NCBI GenBank assembly: GCA_024277065.1
Contig: JAJRVY010000040.1
Span: 1-49,536, forward strand
Source: Planctomycetota bacterium
GTDB lineage: Bacteria; Planctomycetota; JAJSAM01; JAJVHW01
DNA length: 49,536 bases
Direction of reading: 5' to 3'
Shown here in pieces: positions 34,637 through 45,653 of the stretch. The notes beneath the pieces are model-generated. The model had not been told where the DNA came from. It saw nothing but the letters and a program-made list of their open reading frames with translations, and ran no database searches. The position numbers and the translations under genes were made by a program. The number at the start of each line of letters is the position of its first letter. Position 1 is the stretch's first letter.

Positions 34637-35764
34637 ATGCGGCTTGCGTCGGCCACAGCGTGGCTCATGTTGGGACTAGCGACCGCGGCTTGCCGTAGCA
34701 CGCCGGCACCCAGCGACGATGACATCACGGCCCGTCTGGCGGCGCTCGGCGTCGAGGGCAAGACCTACGTCCACGATCTCGGTGAGACCGCTTCCATCCA
34801 GGTGCACGCCGTGCACGAGATGGACGGCGACTTCCTCATCGAGGACGTGCACGGCGACCTCACGTACGTCGATGGCGCAACGCTGAACGTCCGCTGGGAG
34901 TACTACGGACTCGATGAGCCGTTCGTCGAGGCCCCGTCGGCCACGCCGTCGGCGATCATCGGCATCTCGAACGACCAGTTGCACGTCATCACGCGTGACG
35001 CGGGCGTACCGAGCCCGGCCCCGCGCTGGGTGGACGTCATCCCGTCGGCGGCACCGGTCGCCAACGATTCGACGATGTACGTGGCGACCTACCCGACGCC
35101 GTCCGGCAACCGGACGGTCTACTCCATCGGGCTCGGTAGCGGCTTCAAGGGCTGGGGTGCCCGCACGCGCGGCGACGTCATCGCCGCGATGGCCAAGGGC
35201 GGTTCGCTCGGCGGCGACACGTTCTACTTCGCGACGACCAACGGCGCGATCTTCGCCTACCCGACCTACGCGGCCACCGAGCGCAATCCGGAGCCGGCAT
35301 GGCAGGGCCATGCGGCGTCCCCGGTGCGCTTCGACCTGACCGTGGACGGCGACGACCTCGGCGTCGTCACCGACGACGGCCGCATGATCTGCTACGACCG
35401 CATCACGGGCAACGTGCGCTGGGAGGCGTATCCGGCCATCGGCGCGCACGCCGAGTCGGCGCCGCAGTTCTCCGACACGCTCGCGTTCTACCGCCGCGGC
35501 GGCAAACTGTGGGCGTTCGATCGCGCCACGGGTGCTCCGCAGTGGTCCGTGGACGAGGCCGAGTCATTCGTGGCCCAGCGCGGCGATCGCATCCTGCTGA
35601 CGGCCGAGGAGGACATGGTCGTCTCCGTCGATGCCGCAACGGGCGAGGTGCAGGCCCGCGCGTCGATGCCGCACGTGATCTTCCCGACGCAGCGCGTCAA
35701 GGACGGGACCGTCACGGCCATCACCGACACGGGCATGCTCGTGTCGGTCGAACTCGGCTGGTAG
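34637..35764 (+). CDS. Secreted/lipoprotein PQQ-like beta-propeller protein
   Basis: ATG at 34637, six bases after GGGAGGA; 375 residues. The N-terminus is a signal peptide (RLASATAWLMLGLATAAC) with a possible lipidation Cys19, although Thr at -3 is unusual. The mature part shows repeated propeller-type strands: LTYVDGATLNVRWEYY, GRMICYDRITGNVRWEAY, KLWAFDRATGAPQWSV and MVVSVDAATGEVQA. These resemble PQQ/BamB-type blades, with the W/Y in the expected place. Role unknown; it may be a scaffold or sensor at the cell envelope. It is a single-gene unit ended by the hairpin before tilS. Confidence 0.75.
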   Translation: MRLASATAWLMLGLATAACRSTPAPSDDDITARLAALGVEGKTYVHDLGETASIQVHAVHEMDGDFLIEDVHGDLTYVDGATLNVRWEYYGLDEPFVEAPSATPSAIIGISNDQLHVITRDAGVPSPAPRWVDVIPSAAPVANDSTMYVATYPTPSGNRTVYSIGLGSGFKGWGARTRGDVIAAMAKGGSLGGDTFYFATTNGAIFAYPTYAATERNPEPAWQGHAASPVRFDLTVDGDDLGVVTDDGRMICYDRITGNVRWEAYPAIGAHAESAPQFSDTLAFYRRGGKLWAFDRATGAPQWSVDEAESFVAQRGDRILLTAEEDMVVSVDAATGEVQARASMPHVIFPTQRVKDGTVTAITDTGMLVSVELGW

Positions 35765-35822
35765 ACCGGCACTGGTAGGACAGGACGTCTTGGGAACCTC
35801 GGTTCCGGGATGGGAGGGAAGT

Positions 35823-35847
35823 CGCCCCGGCGCCGAGCGCCGGGGCG
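35823..35847. terminator. Strong hairpin between convergent genes
   Basis: CGCCCCGGCGC (35823-35833) and GCGCCGGGGCG (35837-35847) form a perfect 11-bp, GC-only stem with a three-base loop. It lies between the lipoprotein gene and tilS, which converge, so it can act from both sides. No T-run follows in either direction. Confidence 0.65.
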
Positions 35848-35867
35848 GCTCGATTCACGGCTGCCGT

Positions 35868-37289
35868 TCACGCCGGCGGGGCGCGGTGCGCCGTCACACG
35901 CAGCACCGCGATGCGGCGCGTATCGGCCGTGACGCGCACGCGATCCGCGAGCGCCACGCCGACGGCCCAGACGATGCCGTCCGCGTCGCAGAGCAGCGGC
36001 AGCAGCCGGCGCTCGGCCGCGGCGATCCCGCGGCGTCCGAGGACGTGCGTCAACCGCGCCTCGTGATCCCAGCCGAGCGGGCGCAGTCGGTCGCCGTCGC
36101 GGCGCGCGCGGACGACGAACGGTGCGCGCAGCCGATCGACGGCGGCGATCTCGACGCTGCCGTCACGGCACGCCAGCCGTTCCAGGAACGCGTCGTTGCC
36201 GGCGTTCACGACGTCGATGACAAGCTCGCGGCCGTCCCAGATCGTCGTCGCCCCGGGAACTGCGACGTGCACGGCAGCGGGCACCTCGGCGGCCATCGGC
36301 GCGGGCCGCGCGGCGACGATCGCCCACGCTCTCCCACGGCGCTCCACCGCCAGGCCGGTCACTTCCCCGGTCACGCCCTCGGTCGCGTCCTGGGCGGCGT
36401 CGCCGGCAACGAGCGTGAGCAGACGATCGAGCTCGTTGCGCGTCAACGGGCGATCGCCGCGCAGCGCCGGTGCCGACTCCCGCAGCGTGGCCGCGCGCAG
36501 TGCTCGAGGGAGGCGTGCGAAGCCCTCGTGCAGAACGATCCCACCCGGCTGCGCGTGCACGAACGCGCGCGCGACGTCGCGCGTCGCCGGCGCGCTGCTC
36601 TCCGCCATGTTGCTCGCGAGGCGCGCCAGCAGCGGGACGGGGTCGCGCTCGACGCACGCGGCGAGGGCCGGGATGCCGGCGTGGCGCAACCGCGCCCGCT
36701 CGTTGCCGTCCAGGTTGCCGGGGTCCTCGAACCACGTTACGCCGATCGCGCGTAGCCAGGTGCGCAGCGCCGCGGCGCGGAAGGGCAGCAGCGGACGCAC
36801 GAGGGCGACACCGTGGGCGAGAGGCCGCCGTTCGGGGATTCCCCCGAGGCCGGCCGGTCCCGTGCCGCGCAGCACACGCTGCAGCACGGTCTCGGCCTGA
36901 TCGTCCATGTGGTGCGCCGTCAGGACGTGCGTCGCGCCGGTGTCGCGCGCCACGTCGCACAGGAACGCGTAGCGGACGCGCCGTGCGGCCTCCTCGGGGC
37001 TCTCGCCGGCGGCCCGGCGCACTTCGCGGCGCTCGCAGCGGGCCTCGTAGCCGTAGCGGCGGGCCAGTGCGGCGACGGCGCGGCTCTCGTCCGCGGAAGC
37101 GGCGCGCAGGCCGTGGTCGAGGTGTGCCAGGACGAGCGCACGCGGGACGAGGGCGTCCCTCGTCGCGGCGACGAGGAGCGCGAGCGCGGTGGAGTCACCG
37201 CCGCCGGAGCAGGCCACGACGACGCGCGATCCGCGCGGCACGACGTCGTGCTGCCGGACGTGCTCGAGGAAGCGTTGCACAAGGCTCAC
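35868..37289 (-). CDS. tilS: tRNA(Ile)-lysidine synthetase
   Basis: A 473-residue enzyme that converts C34 of the AUA-reading tRNA(Ile) to lysidine. The ATP-pyrophosphatase P-loop is SGGGDSTALAL (28-38), followed by LAHLDHGLR, SPEEAARRVRYAFL and LTAHHMDDQAETVLQRVLRG. The C-terminal half carries the extra tRNA-binding domains, including VRARRDGDRLRPLGWDHEA. Together with ileS in the window it serves isoleucine decoding. It is transcribed alone and divergently from the gap operon. Confidence 0.95.
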   Translation of the reverse strand: MSLVQRFLEHVRQHDVVPRGSRVVVACSGGGDSTALALLVAATRDALVPRALVLAHLDHGLRAASADESRAVAALARRYGYEARCERREVRRAAGESPEEAARRVRYAFLCDVARDTGATHVLTAHHMDDQAETVLQRVLRGTGPAGLGGIPERRPLAHGVALVRPLLPFRAAALRTWLRAIGVTWFEDPGNLDGNERARLRHAGIPALAACVERDPVPLLARLASNMAESSAPATRDVARAFVHAQPGGIVLHEGFARLPRALRAATLRESAPALRGDRPLTRNELDRLLTLVAGDAAQDATEGVTGEVTGLAVERRGRAWAIVAARPAPMAAEVPAAVHVAVPGATTIWDGRELVIDVVNAGNDAFLERLACRDGSVEIAAVDRLRAPFVVRARRDGDRLRPLGWDHEARLTHVLGRRGIAAAERRLLPLLCDADGIVWAVGVALADRVRVTADTRRIAVLRVTAHRAPPA

Positions 37290-37478
37290 GACGCGATCCT
37301 ACGGGCCTGGCCCGGTGCGGCGCGCGGTCCCAATCCGTGGGCCTTCGGACGGGGTGCTCGATAGCATCGTCGCTCCGCGGACGACCGCGGCGTCGCACAG
37401 GCCACCGGGCAGGGAATCGCCGTCGCGGCGGCACCTGCGGACTTCGGGGCGCTCGAGGCGGCGGTGGACAGCGATCGG

Positions 37479-37492
37479 CGCCCCGCGGGGCG
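37479..37492. promoter_or_regulatory. 14-bp GC palindrome in gap leader
   Basis: CGCCCCGCGGGGCG is a perfect palindrome ending just before the ribosome-binding region (AGGAGAAGGAGA at 37495-37506) of gap. It might be an operator or a translation-affecting stem. In such GC-rich DNA a 14-bp palindrome can arise by chance. Confidence 0.3.
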
Positions 37493-37511
37493 ACAGGAGA
37501 AGGAGACTCGC

Positions 37512-38519
<1,008 letters not shown>

Positions 38520-38531
38520 CGGGCCCGCGCC

Positions 38532-39754
38532 ATGTCCCCCAAGCTCTCGGTGCGCGATCTCGCGTGCAGCGGTCGTCGCGTGTTCGTCCGCGTGGACTTC
38601 AACGTGCCACTGGGCGACGCGCGCAATGTCACGGACGATCGCCGCATCCGCGCCGCGCTGCCTACCATCCGGCTGCTGCAGGGACGCGGGGCGATCGTCG
38701 TCCTCGGCAGCCACCTGGGGCGCCCCAAGGGCCGTGTCGTCCCCGAACTGCGGCTCACGCCCGTCGCGCAGCGGCTGGCCGAGTTGCTGGAGCATCCCGT
38801 GCGCGCGCTCGGCAGTGTCGTCGGCCCGGAGGTGGACGACGCGGTGGCGGCGGCAGCGCCGGGCGACGTCCTGCTGCTCGAGAACCTGCGCTTCGAACCG
38901 GGCGAGGAGCAGGGCGATGGCGATCTCGCACGGCGCATGGCGGCCTGCTGTGATCTCTACGTCGGCGACGCGTTCGGCGCCGCGCACCGCGCGCACGCGT
39001 CCGTCTCGGTGCTGCCGGGCATCGTCGGCACGGCCGCGGCCGGACTGCTCATGGAGACCGAACTTGTGCATCTAGGCGGCGCGCTGAGTGACCCGAAGCG
39101 CCCGTTCGTGCTCGTCTTTGGCGGCGCCAAGGTCTCCGACAAGGTGCCGGTTCTGCGTCACCTGCTCTCGAAGGTCGATGTCGCGCTCATCGGCGGGGGC
39201 ATGGCCTACACGTTCCTGGCGGCGGGGGGCGTGGACGTCGGCAATTCGCGCCTCGAATCGGACTTCGTGGCGACCGCCGGGCAGATCCTGGCCGAGGCCG
39301 AACAACGTGGCGTGCGCGTGCTCCTGCACGTGGACCACGTCGTCGCGGCGCGGCTCGAGGCCGGCGCGGCGTCGTCGGTGAGCGCGCCGGGCGTGCCCGC
39401 GGGCAGCATGGGACTCGACATCGGTCCCGCGACGGCCGGGGCCTACGCCCGTGAGTTGGCGACCGTGGGGACGATCCTCTGGAACGGTCCGATGGGGGTG
39501 TTCGAGATCCCGCCGTTCGACAGCGGCACGCGCGTCGTCGCGCAGGCGATCGCGGATGCGACGTCGCGTGGCGCCGTCAGCGTGGTCGGCGGCGGCGACA
39601 CGGCGGCCGCCGCGCGCATCGCTGGCGTGGCCGAACGCATGACCCACGTCTCGACGGGCGGCGGCGCGGCGCTGGAGTTCCTCGAGGGCGAGGTGCTCCC
39701 CGGCGTGGCGGCGCTCTCGGACGCCCCCGCGCCGAACGCACCGGGCACGGCCCC

Positions 39755-39758
<4 letters not shown>
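38532..39758 (+). CDS. pgk: Phosphoglycerate kinase
   Basis: A 408-residue enzyme of the canonical length. Motifs include VFVRVDFNVPLGD, SHLGRPKG, LLLENLRFEPGEE, LVFGGAKVSDKV, IGGGMAYTFLAA, WNGPMGVFE and the nucleotide motif VVGGGDTAAAA. It makes ATP from 1,3-bisphosphoglycerate, the step directly after GAPDH. The stop overlaps the GTG of rpe as GTGA. Confidence 0.97.
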
Positions 39759-40491
<733 letters not shown>

Positions 40492-40492
<1 letters not shown>

Positions 40493-41319
40493 TGGCGTGG
40501 CCGTTCCGACGCAAGCGCGAGATGCCCGAGGGGCTGTGGCAGGTCTGCTCCGGCTGCGAGAAGTACGTCTACAAGCAGCAGGTCGAGGAGGCGCTGAACT
40601 GTTGCCCCGAGTGCGGTGAGCACTTCCCGATCTCGGGCTATCCGCGCATCGACATCACCGTCGATCCCGGGTCGTTCCGGGAGATCGGCGCCGACATCAT
40701 CAGCCGTGACGTGCTCGGGTTCGTGGACGCCAAGGGCGAGTACCGCAAGAAGCTGCGCAAGACGCGCAAGCGCTCCCGCGCCAGCGATGCCTGCGTCGTG
40801 GGGCGTGGCGCGATCGAGGGCATCGAGGCGATCGTCGCCGCGCTCGACTTCTCGTTCATGGGCGGATCGATGGGCTACGCCGTGGGCGAGAAGGTCGCCC
40901 TCGCGCTCGAGACCGCGCTCGCCGACGAGCTGCCGTGCATCGTGTTCTCCGCATCGGGCGGCGCGCGCATGCACGAGGGCGCGCTATCGCTGATGCAGAT
41001 GGCCAAGACGTCGGCCGCCGTGCACCGCTTCAAGGAGCGTGGGCGGCGGCCCTTCGTGTCGGTCCTGACGCACCCGACGACGGGCGGCGTCACGGCGTCG
41101 TTCTCGGCTCTCGGCGACGTCACCATCGCCGAGCCCAAGGCACTCATCGGCTTCGCCGGCCCGCGCGTCATCGAGCAGACCATCCGCCAAGAGCTGCCCG
41201 ACGGCTTCCAGCGTTCCGAGTTCCTGATGGACAAGGGCTACGTGGACATCATCGTGCCACGCGGCGAGATGCGCGCCACCCTCGCCCACCTGCTGACGCT
41301 CCTGCTCCCCGGCGGGTAG
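40492..41319 (+). CDS. accD: Acetyl-CoA carboxylase carboxyltransferase beta subunit
   Basis: A 275-residue AccD. The N-terminal Zn ribbon is CSGC (19-22) and CPEC (38-41). The carboxyltransferase core has MGGSMGYAVGEK, FSASGGARMHEGALSLMQM, THPTTGGVTASFSALGD and GFAGPRVIEQTIRQELPDGF. With AccA (not in the window) it transfers carboxyl from biotin to acetyl-CoA, the first step of fatty-acid synthesis. It ends the gap-pgk-rpe-accD operon and overlaps rpe by one base. Confidence 0.97.
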
Positions 41320-41320
41320 C

Positions 41321-42606
41321 GTGACCGCGCGGGCGCAGACGACACGCCGAGACCGCGCCGGGGTGGAAGTCGTGACCCCAACTCCGGATGTGCCGCGGGT
41401 CGCTGACCACGAGGGAAACGTCGTGACGATCCAGGGCCTCGTGCGCCTTGATGGTGTGCCCGTCGAGGGGGCCGTCGTGTGGGCGGCGGCACCATCACGG
41501 GCTCGCCTCTCGGCTGCTGACATTGTCTCCGTCACCACCGATGCGTCGGGCGGATTCAGTCTCGTGACACGAGCCTACGCTGAGATGCGCCTACTTGCTC
41601 GTCACGCCGAGGCTCCCATCGTCTCGATCGCGGTACCCGATGACGTACGAGACGCGTCCCCGCCTCTGGTCATCGATCTCGTGAGGGGAGTGGACCTCAG
41701 CGGAGTCGTGATCAACTCTCGCGGGGACCCGATCGAGGGCGTTCAGGTCATCGCGACAGGAGGCTCCGCGGAACCCGGGATGGCGACCGGTGCCCTGTTT
41801 GTCGGATCGAGGTCGCAGCAGCGGGCGCACTCGGGGTCATGCCGGCCAATACGACGGTCCGGGTGGCGAGTCCGACTCGTCGCGCCTCGAGCAGTTGGCC
41901 CAGGGGATCCTCGTCCTGCGGGGCCGCCCGGTTTCGGGGCGCGCTCAGTTGCCGTCGCTTCGTCTCCACGTCAGTGCGCTCGGCTTCGAGCCCGCGACTC
42001 TCGACGTGACGCTCGTCCCGTCCTCCACTCCCGATCGTTGCACGGCTCCAGCCGAAACAGGCGGCGTTTGGCGCTGTTCGCCTGTTGCTCACGGCACCGG
42101 ACGGCGTGCCTTCCCGGGCCGTGAGCTTCCCGTGCAAGCTGACATGGGAGGGGCAGACCGTGGAACTGTGGCACCTCGGGGCACGGAGCGGCGTCGTGGA
42201 GTTGCAGGCGGTCCCGGCCGGCAGGGTGTCGATCGCTGCCCCGCACTCGATGATTGCACCGATGTTCGTGTGGCGACCGTTCACCATCGACGTGACGCCG
42301 GCACGCACGACGTCCGTGAACGTGCCGTTGCGGATCCCGGATGATCGCGGCGTCGTGAAGTTGGCCGTTCGGGACGAGTCCGGCAGCAGGATCGGCGGGT
42401 TCATCTTCCGAGCGACGCACGGCGGGCGAACGTCGAGTGGGCAGCAGACCGACCGCGTCGGTCCCGCGGCGATCTTCGCTGCCGCTGCCGGGCCGTTGCA
42501 GGTCACCGTCGAGCATGCGGGGTTCGTTTCTGAGACCGTGGAGGTCGATGTCGTCGGAGGAAGCGTATTGCCGCTGGATGTCGTGCTCCGACCGGATGGC
42601 GACTGA
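41321..42606 (+). pseudogene. Broken protein with carboxypeptidase-regulatory-like domains
   Basis: Coding character continues through this stretch but moves between frames. Frame 2 gives VTIQGLVRLDGVPVEGAVVW, SVTTDASGGFSLVTRA and LSGVVINSRGDPIEGVQVIA to about 41800. Another frame gives IEVAAAGALGVMPANTTVRV (about 41806-41877). A third gives LEQLAQGILVLRGRPVSG and LHVSALGFEPATLDVTL to about 42020. The last gives VRLLLTAPDGVP, VAVRD-type strands and the natural end DVVLRPDGD. These are beta-sandwich repeats of the carboxypeptidase regulatory-like (CarboxypepD_reg) type found in secreted proteins. No signal peptide is seen at the start. At least three indels or joins are needed. The region is visibly less GC-rich than its neighbours, which could mean a weakly constrained or acquired gene. 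Confidence 0.6.
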
Positions 42607-42616
42607 CGTGGTGGCC

Positions 42617-42691
42617 ATGCGACGTCAGCCGATTGCCCGCTGCATCGTCACCGCTCTCGCAGTACTCGTCGCGGCCAGCGCGCTATTCGCG
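42617..42691 (+). pseudogene. Signal-peptide start of a gene lacking its body
   Basis: ATG at 42617 opens a typical export signal, RRQPIARCIVTALAVLVAAS followed by ALFA, directly behind the broken regulatory-like gene. Beyond about 42690 the same frame is only the complement of a pseudopilin gene coded on the other strand, so the rest of this gene is missing. It overlaps the end of that pseudopilin gene. Confidence 0.4.
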
Positions 42692-43096
42692 CCACGTGAC
42701 GATCGCCGGGAGCTGGTCCCGACGTCGGCGCAGTTCGGCGATGACGCGCGCCGTCATGCTGTCTGCGAACGGCGGCGCCGGGGCGTGGGCGATGACGGTC
42801 ACCGTGACCGCTCGGCTGCCATCGGCACCCGGCGCGCCCCCGACGCCGACCGTGACCGTGACGGATGACGCGCCGATCGTGACGGTCTCGCCGCGGTAGT
42901 TCGGGTCGCGGGCGAGCGCCCAGCGCGCGCGCTCGACGCCGCCCTGCGCCGCCGCCCGGGCGACGGCGCCGGTGCGGTCGCGAGCGGCGTCCATGGCGAC
43001 GTCGCGCGCGCGGCTCGCCAGCGTCAACGCCGTCATGGCGGCGAAGGCCACGAGGAGCAGCGCCAGGATGAGGGCCATGCCCCGCTGCCGCCTCAT
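42683..43096 (-). CDS. PilX/GspK-like minor pseudopilin or type II secretion protein
   Basis: A 137-residue protein from ATG 43096, which overlaps the previous stop as ATGA. The N-terminus RQRGMALILALLLVAFAAMT is a class III-type signal and membrane helix seen in PilX and GspK proteins. The body (VERARWALARDPNYRGETV) is much shorter than GspK, which has about 300 residues, and the C-terminus VTWRE looks natural, so PilX-like is the better name. It is the last gene of the pseudopilin cluster. Confidence 0.6.
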   Translation of the reverse strand: MRRQRGMALILALLLVAFAAMTALTLASRARDVAMDAARDRTGAVARAAAQGGVERARWALARDPNYRGETVTIGASSVTVTVGVGGAPGADGSRAVTVTVIAHAPAPPFADSMTARVIAELRRRRDQLPAIVTWRE

Positions 43097-43551
43097 CGCG
43101 CGCCCTCGGCGCGTTGCCGCGTGGTGGTCACCAGCTCCGGCGGCGTGGCGCCGGCGCGGCGCGGGACGGGCGTCACGGCGATGCGGAAACGGCGCTGCCC
43201 GAGGGCCTCGGCGCAGAGGCGTGACACGCCGCGCACGGCCACGGCGTCGCCGCGGAGGAGAGCGCCGTCGTCCGCCTGCCAGAACGTGCCGTCGATCAAG
43301 ATGCCGGCGTCCGTGGCGGCGACGTGGCGCGCACCACGGACCGCCGCCGTGAGCCGCTCCGACGCCGTGCGCAGGTGGCGCAGATCCTCTGCGTACGCGC
43401 CGGCGGTGCGCTCGTCCTGCCGCGCCGACGCGGCGATCGTCGCGCAGAGCCCGGCGAGAATGCCGATCATGATGAGCGAGATCATCAGCTCGTACAGCGT
43501 GTACCCGCCGGCGACCCTCGCGCCGCGTCTGCTCGTGCGGGGGCTCCTCAT
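43093..43551 (-). CDS. Type II secretion minor pseudopilin (GspJ/GspH-like)
   Basis: A 152-residue protein from ATG 43551. The prepilin peptidase site is in VAGGYTLYELMISLIMIG: cleavage is expected after the Gly before Tyr, with Glu at +5, followed by the hydrophobic assembly helix. The rest is a short variable beta-rich part (ILIDGTFWQADDGALLRGD). The position between two other pseudopilins suggests GspJ or GspH, which cannot be separated without profiles. Confidence 0.75.
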   Translation of the reverse strand: MRSPRTSRRGARVAGGYTLYELMISLIMIGILAGLCATIAASARQDERTAGAYAEDLRHLRTASERLTAAVRGARHVAATDAGILIDGTFWQADDGALLRGDAVAVRGVSRLCAEALGQRRFRIAVTPVPRRAGATPPELVTTTRQRAEGAR

Positions 43552-43559
43552 GCGCGCTC

Positions 43560-43955
43560 TCACCGCTCCGGGTCCTGCGCCATCCACGTGACGAGCCGCG
43601 TCTCGCGCGGCGTGCTCTCACCCGGTTCGCGCCAGCGCACGAGCGCCGTCACCTCGAGCAGCCCCGGTTCGACCTCACGCACGGACCGTTGCGCGGTCGC
43701 GTCGGGCAACGCGGAGCCCGCGCGCAGGGCCACCACCCGTTCACCCGTGGTGATCGCGTCGCGGGGCGTCTCTTCGAGGACGCCCTCCGCCAGTCGCCGC
43801 GCGACGGTCGCGCGGAACTCTGCGGCCGTGGCCCGCACCTGTCGTGGCCCGGACCACAGGAACGCGCCCGCGACGGCGGCGATCACCGCGAGGGCGATCG
43901 TGGCCTCGAGCATCGAGAAGCCCGCGGTGTCCCTCGGGGCGCGGCGCACTACCAC
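43560..43955 (-). CDS. Type II secretion minor pseudopilin (GspI-like)
   Basis: A 131-residue prepilin-like protein with the site TAGFSMLEATIALAVIAAV: Gly, then Phe and Glu at +5, then an assembly helix. The body ends TRLVTWMAQDPER. The start at 43955 overlaps the end of the second GspF-like gene. Together with the two genes behind it, it forms the minor pseudopilin set of a type II secretion or type IV-like machine. No major pseudopilin GspG is seen in the window. Confidence 0.75.
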   Translation of the reverse strand: MVVRRAPRDTAGFSMLEATIALAVIAAVAGAFLWSGPRQVRATAAEFRATVARRLAEGVLEETPRDAITTGERVVALRAGSALPDATAQRSVREVEPGLLEVTALVRWREPGESTPRETRLVTWMAQDPER

Positions 43956-44739
43956 GGCAGCGCCGTCTCCCGGATGCGCTGCAGCATCGCGAAGAACGTG
44001 AGGAAGACCATGCAGAGCACGCCGCCGGTGACGGTCAGCAGCAGCGGGGTCAGCAGGGTGAGGAAGCGCGCCTCGGCGGCGTGCGCGCGCAAGGACGCGG
44101 ACTCGGCGAGTTCACGCAGGGATTCCGCCGGCATCGCCGGCGGGCCCGTGAGGAGCGGCGCGCGGACCAGCAGCCAGCCGGGCAGGGGAAGGCTCGTGAA
44201 GACCGCGGCCGCGGCCTCGCCGTCGCGAGCACGGCGCGCTGCCGCGCGCACGGCGCGGACGTGGCGGACGTGGCGCGGGTGCCCGGCGGCGTCGGCCGTG
44301 CGCTCGAGCGCGACGTCCAGCGGCCGTCCGGCGCGAACGGCGGCCGACAACGTGTGCAGGAAGGCGCCCGCACGCGCTGTCGGGGCCGCACGGCGGCACC
44401 CGGTCAGGTGCCCGAGCAAGCGCGCGACGATGGGCACTCCGGAGAGGGCCACGAGAGCGGTGATGCCGAGCAGCGTCAGCCCCAGCACGCGCGCCGCATC
44501 CATGGCCGCGAAGAACCTCCCCGGCGCGATGTCCAGGGTCGCGACCACGTCGTGGAACCGCGGCGCGACGCCGAGAGCGGGCGCCCATCGTCGAGAGCCC
44601 GCGCGGCGCGCAGCACCGCCCGGCGGCGTCGGCCGCGGGCGTCGTGCGCGATCAGCCACAGGAACTGCGGATCGACGGCGATCCCGCGGCGCACCGCGGC
44701 CGCGACCGTCTCGAGCACGCAGGCGACGACGATGAGCAT
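43949..44739 (-). pseudogene. Second GspF-like membrane protein, frameshifted
   Basis: The start ATG at 44739 gives VVACVLETVAAAVRRGIAVD and ARALDDGRPLS. Coding then continues in another frame as ALGVAPRFHDVVATLDIAPG, LGLTLLGITALVAL (helix) and LLTVTGGVLCMVFLTFFAML (helix), with the stop at 43949. The change lies near 44570-44582 in a stretch where a short deletion between CTCGG repeats could explain it. The combination of an N-terminal helical part and two membrane helices resembles half of GspF, so it may be a partner paralogue of the neighbouring GspF gene. Confidence 0.6.
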
Positions 44740-44743
44740 GCCG

Positions 44744-45653
44744 TCACATTCCCCCGAGGACGCGCATCGACATCTCCGTGATCGGCACGACGAACGTGTA
44801 CGCGAGCACGAACACGACGACGCCGATGGCGAGTTCGGCGGCGGGGGCGATGATGCGCGCCGTGCGCGTCACGGCGCGGTCCAGGCGGGCTGCGTAGTGG
44901 CCGGCGAGGTCGTCGAGTCCCTCCTCGGCCGCGCCGCGCTGCTCCGCCGCGCGCAGCAGCCACAGCTCCGACGGCGCGAATGCGCCGACGCTCCGGGCCG
45001 CCGCCTCGAGCCCGGCGCCGTCGTGGGCCGCGGCGGCGTACGAGTGCGGCGAGCGTCGTCAGCGTCCCGGACAGCCCGGCGTAGAGCCGGATGGGGCCGA
45101 GGATCGGCCAGCGCAGGCGGAGCGAGCGGATTCCCGCGCGGCCGTCCAGAGGGCTGCGCTTCCAGGCGAACAGGGCGCCGGCGAACAGGCACACGGCGAG
45201 CAGCGCCACGGTGGCCACGGCGACCGTGGCGCGGGCATCGGCCACGCCGGACGTGATGCTCACGAGGTCGCGCAGGCGAGGCGCGATGAAGACGATCAGC
45301 GCGGCGCCGACGACGACCACGAACGCCGCCGTCACCATCGGGGACCACAGCGCGTTGCGCAGCGTGGCGGCCACCGATGCCCGGCGCTGTGCGTGACGCG
45401 CGATCTCGGCGAGCGCTCCGGGCAGGTCGCCGGCGGCGGCACCCGCGGCGACGAGCGCGGCGTACGCGGGAGGAAAGGCGCCGGCGTGCCGCCGGTACGC
45501 AGCCTCGAACGGGACTCCGGCTGCGAGGTCCGCCGCCAGCCCGCGCACGGCGTCCAGCAGCGGGCCGCGCCGCAGGTCGGCCTCGAGGATGGCGAAGGCC
45601 CGCGGCAGGGGACGCCGGAGCGGCACATCGCCGCGAGCGATTCGTGGAAGATC
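44744..45653 (-). pseudogene. GspF-like inner-membrane platform protein, broken
   Basis: The N-terminus is missing. Recognisable sequence starts with FHESLAAMCRSGVP in the frame of the upstream gspE fragment, then shifts at a run of four G (45608-45611, plus strand) to LPRAFAILEADL; one extra base would restore the frame. It continues with FPPAYAALVAAGAAAGDLPG, TAAFVVVVGAALIVFIAPRL and a second helix, then changes frame again near 45040 to ELWLLRAAEQRGAAEEGLDD and the last helix VVVFVLAYTFVVPITEMS. At the second join roughly 30 residues appear to be absent. GspF is the platform protein of type II secretion. Confidence 0.65.

Noticed and set aside
42683-43621. A long minus-strand protein running through three pseudopilin genes
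   Set aside because: Only the part from ATG 43096 has pseudopilin features; the upstream portion is out of frame with the real neighbouring gene at 43093-43551.
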